Shown here: piece after piece, positions 7,410-10,915 of the stretch | Layout of the letters: each line of letters starts with the position of its first letter | Position numbering within the stretch: the stretch's first letter is position 1 | DNA from: Solirubrobacterales bacterium | GTDB taxonomy: Bacteria > Actinomycetota > Thermoleophilia > Solirubrobacterales > Solirubrobacteraceae | Assembly (NCBI GenBank): GCA_019240015.1 | Contig: JAFAZB010000358.1 | Coordinates: 1 to 10,915, forward strand | Length of the DNA: 10,915 nucleotides | Direction: 5' to 3' | The notes under the pieces: generated by a model | Told to the model about the DNA's origin: nothing | What the model saw: the letters and a program-made list of their open reading frames with translations, nothing else | Databases searched by the model: none | Program-made: the position numbers and the translations under genes

Positions 7410-7423
7410 CCTGGCACGATAGG
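7410..7423 (-). promoter_or_regulatory. Leaderless promoter/start module of the methyltransferase gene
   Basis: Read on the minus strand, CCTATCGTGCCAGG contains TATCGT (7421-7416), a TAnnnT -10 element, and a GTG follows after seven bases at 7408. That spacing would place the first transcribed base at or next to the start codon. The same 14 bases recur at 7649-7662. No -35 box is clear. Confidence 0.4.
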
Positions 7424-7542
7424 GAGCGCCGGGTGGCGGAGGCGGGGCCCGCCGACCACAAAAACATGCACCCTGGTGCGCCCAGCGGTGGGGGTGGTTC
7501 CGGCCAGCGCGACCATGTGAACGCCAGCGTAACCACCCCTCA

Positions 7543-7647
7543 CTACCGGCGGGGCAGGTTGCGATTCAGTGCGGTCCGCGCGGCCGGGGGGCTGCCCGGA
7601 GCCCGCGCGGCCGGGGGCTGCGATCCGCCTGCGAGGGATGGTGCCAC
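7543..7647 (-). CDS. Possible leaderless 34-residue small ORF upstream of the methyltransferase
   Basis: A GTG at 7647-7645 sits seven bases after TATCGT, exactly the arrangement found at the methyltransferase start. The frame runs 34 residues, VAPSLAGGSQPPAARAPGSP and on to NLPRR, ending in TAG at 7545-7543. That TAG overlaps by one base a GTG opening the long form of the methyltransferase frame. The peptide is Ala/Pro/Arg-rich and partly encoded by a GC repeat, so it may be chance. It could instead be an upstream leader peptide. Evidence is position only. Confidence 0.15.
   Translation of the reverse strand: MAPSLAGGSQPPAARAPGSPPAARTALNRNLPRR
7576..7620. repeat. Imperfect 27-bp tandem GC repeat
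   Basis: CCGCGCGGCCGGGGG followed by CTG occurs at 7603-7620, and a copy with one extra G lies at 7576-7594. The offset is 27 bases. The repeat lies in the divergent intergenic region and explains the PPAAR repetition in the small frame on the minus strand. Confidence 0.6.
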
Positions 7648-7656
7648 GCCTGGCAC
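7641..7656. repeat. Inverted repeat GTGCCA-CGCC-TGGCAC upstream of the hydrolase gene
   Basis: Perfect 6-base arms surround four bases and end 12 bases before the presumed -10 element at 7669. The position, overlapping where a -35 region would lie, suits an operator for a dimeric regulator, but no regulator gene is in the window and no second full copy was seen. It could equally be chance in GC-rich DNA. Confidence 0.3.
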
Positions 7657-7662
7657 GATAGG
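7649..7662. repeat. Second copy of the 14-base CCTGGCACGATAGG motif
   Basis: This is an exact direct repeat of 7410-7423. On the minus strand it again places TATCGT seven bases before a GTG (7647). On the plus strand it lies just before the hydrolase promoter. It could be a duplicated start module or a regulator site. Confidence 0.6.
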
Positions 7663-7668
7663 CCGCTG

Positions 7669-7674
7669 TAGGGT
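7669..7674 (+). promoter_or_regulatory. -10 element of a leaderless hydrolase promoter
   Basis: TAGGGT fits TAnnnT, and six bases separate it from the GTG at 7681. Transcription would therefore start at the G of the start codon. There is no Shine-Dalgarno sequence before that GTG, and the family alignment independently supports the start, so a leaderless message is the natural reading. Confidence 0.5.
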
Positions 7675-7680
7675 CTCCCC

Positions 7681-8562
7681 GTGGTCCAGGCGATCCGCAC
7701 TCCCGAGGAGGCGTTTGCGGACCTGCCCGACTTTCCGTTCGAGCCCCACTACCGCGAGCTCGGCGGGCTGCGGCTCGCTCATCTCGACGAGGGTGACGGT
7801 GAGCCGGTGATCTTCTTCCACGGCGAGCCGACCTGGTCGTTCCTGTGGCGCAAGCTGATCCCCCCGATTCGCGACGCGGGCTACCGCTGCATCGCGCCCG
7901 ACCTACCCGGCTTCGGTCGCTCGGACAAGCCCGCCGAGCTCGAGTGGTACAGCTACGACCGCCACACCGAGACGCTCGGGGCGTTGATCGAGTCGCTCGA
8001 CGTTCACGGCGCCACCGTTGTGGTGCACGACTGGGGCGGGCCGATCGGCCTGCGGCTGGCGGTCGAGCACCGCGAGCGGATCGAGCGGATCGTGGTGCTC
8101 GACACGGGCCTGTTCACGGGTCGCCAGCCGATGAACGACGCGTGGCTGGCGTTTCGCGACTTCGTCGCCCGCACCGAGGACCTGCCGGTCGGCTTCCTGG
8201 TCCGCGGAGCCTGCAAGCGCGATCCCGGCGATCGGGTGATCGGCGGCTACGACGCTCCCTTTCCGAGCCCTGCTTCCAAGGCCGGAGCGCGGGCGTTCCC
8301 GTTGATCCTCCCCACCTCGCCGGAGATGCCCGGGGCGGTGGCGGGCCAGCGCGTGCTCGAGGCGATGCGCTCCGACGAGCGACCGAAGCTGTTCCTGTGG
8401 GCCGACTCGGACCCCGTGCTGCCGCTGAGTACCGGGCAGCGGTTCGCGGCGGCGCTGGGCGCGGAGATCGACCACGTGATCGCCGACGCCAGCCACTTCC
8501 TCCAGGAAGACGCTGGCCCGGAGCTTGGAAGGCTGATCGCCGACTGGCTCGGGAGCGGCTAG
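7681..8562 (+). CDS. Haloalkane dehalogenase-like alpha/beta hydrolase (HLD-I/DhlA type)
   Basis: The protein is 293 residues. Haloalkane dehalogenases displace halide from alkyl halides through an Asp ester intermediate in the cytoplasm. The start MVQAIRTPEEAF resembles the DhlA opening (MINAIRTPD) and fixes the GTG at 7681. HGEPTWSFLWRK at 47-58 supplies the oxyanion/halide region with E49, VVHDWGGPIG at 114-123 carries nucleophile D117 and halide-binding W118, D244 in ADSDPV is the likely acid, and H272 in SHFLQED the base. The cap (about 145-215) contains FPSPASKAGARAFP, shared with the subfamily. The second halide-binding Trp expected in the cap is not evident: F158 or nearby W155 occupies that area. 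True dehalogenase activity is therefore uncertain, and an epoxide or ester substrate is possible. Its TAG stop lies inside the IS target duplication. Confidence 0.85.
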   Translation: MVQAIRTPEEAFADLPDFPFEPHYRELGGLRLAHLDEGDGEPVIFFHGEPTWSFLWRKLIPPIRDAGYRCIAPDLPGFGRSDKPAELEWYSYDRHTETLGALIESLDVHGATVVVHDWGGPIGLRLAVEHRERIERIVVLDTGLFTGRQPMNDAWLAFRDFVARTEDLPVGFLVRGACKRDPGDRVIGGYDAPFPSPASKAGARAFPLILPTSPEMPGAVAGQRVLEAMRSDERPKLFLWADSDPVLPLSTGQRFAAALGAEIDHVIADASHFLQEDAGPELGRLIADWLGSG

Positions 8563-8563
8563 C
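8558..8563. repeat. Left target-site duplication, GCTAGC
   Basis: GCTAGC directly precedes the element and is repeated exactly at 9629-9634 directly after it. It fits NCTAGN, the target I recall for IS481 of Bordetella. The TAG inside it ends the hydrolase on plus, and the same CTAG read on minus supplies the TAG ending the transposase. Confidence 0.9.
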
Positions 8564-9530
8564 TGTCCTGCCCTGAGAGGTTGCGAGCGCGGCTGATGGG
8601 TGGCTGGCCGCTGAGCGAGCTGTGGGGTCTGCGCTCGTTGTAGTAGCGCAGCCAGTGTGGCAGGGCTCGGTTGCGGGCGGTGCTGTTGCGGTAGCGGACG
8701 CCCTTTGCCCACTCGCGTTCCATGGTCTGGTGAAAGCGTTCAACCTTGCCGTTCCAGCGTGGCGTGTAGGCCGGAGTGACGATGTGGCGGATTTCGTGCT
8801 GGGTGAGCAGCTCGCGCAGGGTGCGGTTGCGGGTGTACGACCAGGCGCCGTCGGTCATCAGCCGTCGAGGGGTGATCTCGCGCTCGGCGAACCAGGCGAG
8901 CGCGCGCTCGAGGAAGCCGGTGACGGTGTCGGCTTTCTCGTCGGCGAGGAGCTCGCCGTAGGCCAGGCGCGAGTGATCGTCGACGACCGCGTGGAAGTAG
9001 TCATGCCCCAGCCGGTTGATCTTGTTCTTAAAGGTGACGCGTCGATCGCCGGTGGCGGCGTGCCCGGGACGCCGGAACCTGGGGTAGCGCTTGACGTCCA
9101 TGTGCAGCAGATCGCCAGGGCACGGCCACTCGTAGCGCACGAACTTTGCCTTCGGGGCCCGGGGGATGCGCGAGCGGCCGTGGCGGCGCAGAATCGCGTG
9201 CACGGTGGAATGCGCCACCCCGGTCTCGCCAGCGATCAGCCGCGGCCCCCAGCCCGTGCGCTCACGCGCCTCACAGACCCGAGCCTCCACCTCAGCCGAG
9301 GTACGGCGAGGAGAGCGATGAGGCCGGCTGGAACGATCCAGCGCCCACACGCCCGAGGCTCGCTCAGCCTCCGAGGCGCCCAGGTACCGGGCCTTCCACT
9401 TATGCGCCGTCCCCGGCGCGACCGAGAGGGAGGCGGCCGCCTCCCTCTCGCTCACACCGACGACGAGCATCAAACTGACCAACTCGCGACGACCAGCCGG
9501 TCCGAGACGTCCTCTAGCGTGCTGACCCAT
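8559..9530 (-). CDS. IS481-family DDE transposase
   Basis: The 323-residue protein opens with a helix-turn-helix (about 13-50: RRELVSLMLVVGVSEREAAASLSVAPGTAHKWKARY) followed by a second DNA-binding segment with GWGPRLIAGETGVAHSTVHAILRR at about 93-116. The rve-type catalytic core has D145 in HMDVKR, D227 in MTDGAWSY and E264 in NGKVERFHQ, giving a complete DDE triad. HWLRYYNERRPHSSLSGQPP near the end is the usual IS481/IS3-type tail. It is full length and unbroken, so it may be active. ATG 9530 has a perfect Shine-Dalgarno sequence, AAGGAGG, six bases upstream, in contrast to the host genes here. The last Ser codon spans the element's end and the TAG stop (8561-8559) lies in the target duplication, outside the element proper. 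Confidence 0.95.
   Translation of the reverse strand: MGQHARGRLGPAGRRELVSLMLVVGVSEREAAASLSVAPGTAHKWKARYLGASEAERASGVWALDRSSRPHRSPRRTSAEVEARVCEARERTGWGPRLIAGETGVAHSTVHAILRRHGRSRIPRAPKAKFVRYEWPCPGDLLHMDVKRYPRFRRPGHAATGDRRVTFKNKINRLGHDYFHAVVDDHSRLAYGELLADEKADTVTGFLERALAWFAEREITPRRLMTDGAWSYTRNRTLRELLTQHEIRHIVTPAYTPRWNGKVERFHQTMEREWAKGVRYRNSTARNRALPHWLRYYNERRPHSSLSGQPPISRARNLSGQDS
8564..8589. repeat. IS left inverted repeat (26 bp)
   Basis: It pairs with 9603-9628; 21 of 26 bases agree, with mismatches at positions 3, 11, 13, 16 and 21 from the end. The repeat is also the 3' end of the transposase coding region. Confidence 0.88.
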
Positions 9531-9591
9531 CCGGGCCCTCCTTCGTTGTGGCTCCTTGGCAGGTCCACAACTCTCAGGACGGGCCCGGACG
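9528..9591 (-). promoter_or_regulatory. Transposase leader: Shine-Dalgarno inside a nested stem-loop
   Basis: In the transposase message, an 11-base arm (plus positions 9591-9581, CGTCCGGGCCC) can pair with GGGCCCGGATG (9538-9528) with one G-U pair, covering the start codon and the end of the Shine-Dalgarno site AAGGAGG (9543-9537). Inside it lies a second hairpin, GTTGTGG (9571-9565) with CCACAAC (9551-9545). Any transcript that begins upstream of 9591 could fold to hide the initiation site. Confidence 0.5.
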
Positions 9592-9602
9592 TCTTCTTCA
9601 GA

Positions 9603-9628
9603 CGCTCACAACGTCCCCGGGCAGGTCA
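9603..9628. repeat. IS right inverted repeat (26 bp)
   Basis: The outer end reads TGACCTGCCC toward the element's interior and matches 21 of 26 bases with 8564-8589. It lies upstream of the transposase gene and should contain or adjoin its promoter, although no clear -10/-35 pair was found. Confidence 0.88.
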
Positions 9629-9634
9629 GCTAGC
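9629..9634. repeat. Right target-site duplication, GCTAGC
   Basis: Exact copy of 8558-8563. Its CTAG, read on the minus strand, supplies the TAG stop of cmk (9632-9630). Confidence 0.9.
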
Positions 9635-10244
9635 GCCGCAGCTTCTCCGCCATCGCGACGATCCGCTCCACGACCGTCTCCAGCGCCAGCTCGGTGGTGT
9701 CGAGCACGACCGCCCCCGGCGCCGGGCGCAACGGCGAATGCGCTCGGCCGCGGTCCCGCGCGTCACGGATCGCCTGCTCGGCGAGCACCGTGGCCTGCGA
9801 GACGCCGAGCTCGGCCGCGCGGCGGCGCGCGCGCTCCGCGGCGCTGGCGCTCAGGAACAGCTTGAGCTCCGCCCCCGGCGCCACGACCGTGCCGATGTCG
9901 CGGCCCTCGGCGACCCAATCGCCCTGAGATAGGAGCCGCCGCTGCTCGGCGACCATCGCCTCGCGCACGGTCGGATCGGCCGCGGCCCGGGAGGCCGCCT
10001 CGGACACCGCGGGCGCGCGGATCGCGCCCGACACGTCGCGGCCGTCGAGCAGCACGCGCTCCGCTAGCTCGATCCGCAGCCCTGGCGCGACCTCCGCCGG
10101 CGTGCGCCGCTGCTCCAGCGCGGCCAGCGCGACGGAGCGATACATGGCCCCGGAATCGAGGTACTTGAAGCCGAGCGCGGACGCCACGCCGCGTGCGACG
10201 CTCGACTTCCCGGCGCCTGCCGGACCATCGATCGCGATCACCAT
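9630..10244 (-). CDS. cmk: (d)CMP kinase / cytidylate kinase
   Basis: Cytidylate kinase phosphorylates CMP and dCMP with ATP to the diphosphates in the cytoplasm. The 204-residue protein starts with MVIAIDGPAGAGKSS, where GPAGAGKSS at 7-15 is the P-loop. It continues with the family motif YLDSGAMYRS at 28-37, AEGRDIGTVV at 112-121 and an Arg-rich lid (RDARDRGRAHSPLRPAPGA at about 160-178). The length is slightly short of the roughly 220-230 residues usual for the family. The ATG at 10244 is set by the conserved start; the open frame reaches 10580 but that part lies over aroA. It follows aroA by 25 bases, a common gene order in bacteria, and is probably expressed from the aroA operon. The upstream GGCGGGG is a weak ribosome site. 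The stop codon sits in the IS target duplication, yet the protein end AEKLRR appears unaltered. Confidence 0.95.
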   Translation of the reverse strand: MVIAIDGPAGAGKSSVARGVASALGFKYLDSGAMYRSVALAALEQRRTPAEVAPGLRIELAERVLLDGRDVSGAIRAPAVSEAASRAAADPTVREAMVAEQRRLLSQGDWVAEGRDIGTVVAPGAELKLFLSASAAERARRRAAELGVSQATVLAEQAIRDARDRGRAHSPLRPAPGAVVLDTTELALETVVERIVAMAEKLRR

Positions 10245-10269
10245 CGGCCGGCCCCGCCGGTGCCTGGAC

Positions 10270-10915
10270 TCACGCCGCCAGCTCGGCGATCTGCTGCGCG
10301 AAGCCCGGATAGGAGACATCGGCCGCCTCCATCCCCACCACCTCGACTCCCTGCTCGGACGCGAGGCCCGCAACCGCCCCGAGCAGCGCCAGGCGGTGAT
10401 CGCCGAACGACTCCAGCCGGCCGCCGCGCAAGCTGCCGGTCCCGCGCACCGCGAAGCCGTCCGCGAGTGCCTCGATCTCTGCGCCCAGCCCACGCAGGCC
10501 GGTGACCACCGTGTCGATCCGGTCTGACTCCTTGATCCGCAGCTCGCCGGCTCCCCGGACCACCGTCTCGCCCTCCGCAAAGCAGCCCAGCAGCGCGATC
10601 AGCGGCAGCTCGTCGATCGCCAGCGGCACCTCGTGCGGCTCGACCGTGGTTGCCTCGATCGGCGCGTTGCTGACGTCGAGGTCGGCGACCGGCTCCTCGG
10701 AGCCGAACGTCCCCTCCGGCTCGAGGTCGGCCAGCACGATCGCTCCCATCCGCTCCAGGATCCTCAGGAACCCGCACCGGGTCCAGTTCACGCCGACCCC
10801 CTCGAGCACCAGGCGGGACCCCGCGACCAGCACTCCGGCCGCGATCAGGAACGCCGCCGAGGATAGATCGGCGGGCACGATCAGCCGCTCCAGCTCCAGC
10901 TCGTCGGCGTTGCCG
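10270..10915 (-). CDS. aroA: 3-phosphoshikimate 1-carboxyvinyltransferase (EPSP synthase), C-terminal part
   Basis: EPSP synthase joins shikimate-3-phosphate and phosphoenolpyruvate in the shikimate pathway. About 215 residues are visible; the reading frame continues past the right edge, so the N-terminal half is missing. Diagnostic stretches are IVPADLSSAAFLIAAG (normally PGDxSSAAFxxAA, here with Ala in place of the Gly), VNWTRCGFLRILERMGA, IDELPLIALLGCFAEGETV, ELRIKESDRI and FGDHRLALLGAVAGLAS, in the family's usual order. The GTG at 10878 is inside this conserved run and is not a start. The TGA at 10272-10270 is followed 25 bases later by cmk, giving an aroA-cmk operon. Confidence 0.95.
   Translation of the reverse strand, partial: GNADELELERLIVPADLSSAAFLIAAGVLVAGSRLVLEGVGVNWTRCGFLRILERMGAIVLADLEPEGTFGSEEPVADLDVSNAPIEATTVEPHEVPLAIDELPLIALLGCFAEGETVVRGAGELRIKESDRIDTVVTGLRGLGAEIEALADGFAVRGTGSLRGGRLESFGDHRLALLGAVAGLASEQGVEVVGMEAADVSYPGFAQQIAELAA

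Larger units (their letters stand above)
7409..7680. other. Intergenic region between divergent methyltransferase and hydrolase genes
   Basis: This 272-base stretch holds no protein gene that I can support firmly. It contains two copies of a 14-base promoter-like motif, a 9-base inverted repeat GGGGTGGTT (7491-7499) / AACCACCCC (7531-7539) with a 31-base loop, a short dyad GCACC-CT-GGTGC (7468-7479), a near-tandem GC repeat and an inverted repeat just upstream of the hydrolase. None has a T-run, so a factor-independent terminator is not supported. Confidence 0.6.
8564..9628 (-). mobile_element. Complete IS481-family insertion sequence, 1065 bp
   Basis: The ends are TGTCCTGCCC on the left and, read inward on the other strand, TGACCTGCCC on the right, followed by further matches to give 26-base inverted repeats with 21 identities. 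Exact 6-base GCTAGC copies flank the element. It holds one intact transposase gene on the minus strand. The TG...CA termini, size, single frame, CTAG target and 6-base duplication all fit the IS481 family. Intact frame and ends and an exact duplication suggest a recent insertion. Confidence 0.93.

Noticed and set aside
7491..7539. Factor-independent terminator from the GGGGTGGTT/AACCACCCC repeat
   Set aside because: The loop is 31 bases and there is no T-run on either side.
7576..7620. CRISPR-like repeat
   Set aside because: Only two copies of a GC-rich segment with an indel and almost no spacer; no cas genes.
7651..7667. Sigma-54-like promoter (TGGCACG with a downstream GC element)
   Set aside because: The -12 TTGC part is missing, and sigma-54 is generally absent from actinobacteria.
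8622..9932. 436-residue plus-strand open frame across the IS and into cmk
   Set aside because: It runs antisense to the transposase and cmk, crosses the IS boundary and has no recognisable domain.

Overview
The DNA is very GC-rich (about 70% by eye), uses GTG starts freely, packs genes tightly and shows several leaderless-looking starts. This suggests a high-GC actinobacterium; gene content and protein style look like the Thermoleophilia/Solirubrobacterales side, but that placement is inference. No tRNA, rRNA or CRISPR array was seen.

Region 1 (1-5051) is a cell-surface glycan block. A GtrA-type membrane protein enters from the left edge. On the minus strand, a three-gene operon reads sqdB (UDP-sulfoquinovose synthase), then an NAD-dependent sugar epimerase/dehydratase, then a family 2 polyprenyl-phosphate-type glycosyltransferase. 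The operon's genes are joined by 4-base start/stop overlaps. Across a 270-base divergent promoter region, a GT-C-like polytopic membrane glycosyltransferase reads rightward. Together the genes suggest synthesis of a nucleotide sulfo-sugar, modification of a second sugar nucleotide, transfer to a lipid carrier and use at the membrane. No recognisable sulfolipid synthase (SqdX/SqdD) is in view, so the end product is open.

Region 2 (5077-7408) holds a membrane-anchored lytic-transglycosylase-like protein, probably co-transcribed with the GT-C gene. It overlaps tail-to-tail with a zinc-ribbon SAM methyltransferase on the minus strand. A 272-base divergent region with a duplicated promoter/start motif follows.

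Region 3 (7681-10915) holds a haloalkane-dehalogenase-like hydrolase on plus and an aroA-cmk operon on minus (shikimate pathway and CMP kinase), with aroA cut by the right edge. Between hydrolase and cmk sits a complete 1065-bp IS481-family element with 26-bp imperfect inverted repeats and a 6-bp GCTAGC target duplication. Before insertion the two flanking genes shared one CTAG that carried both stop codons. The duplication regenerated that CTAG on each side, so neither gene was damaged, and the left copy also supplies the transposase's own stop codon. This is the most striking observation in the window.
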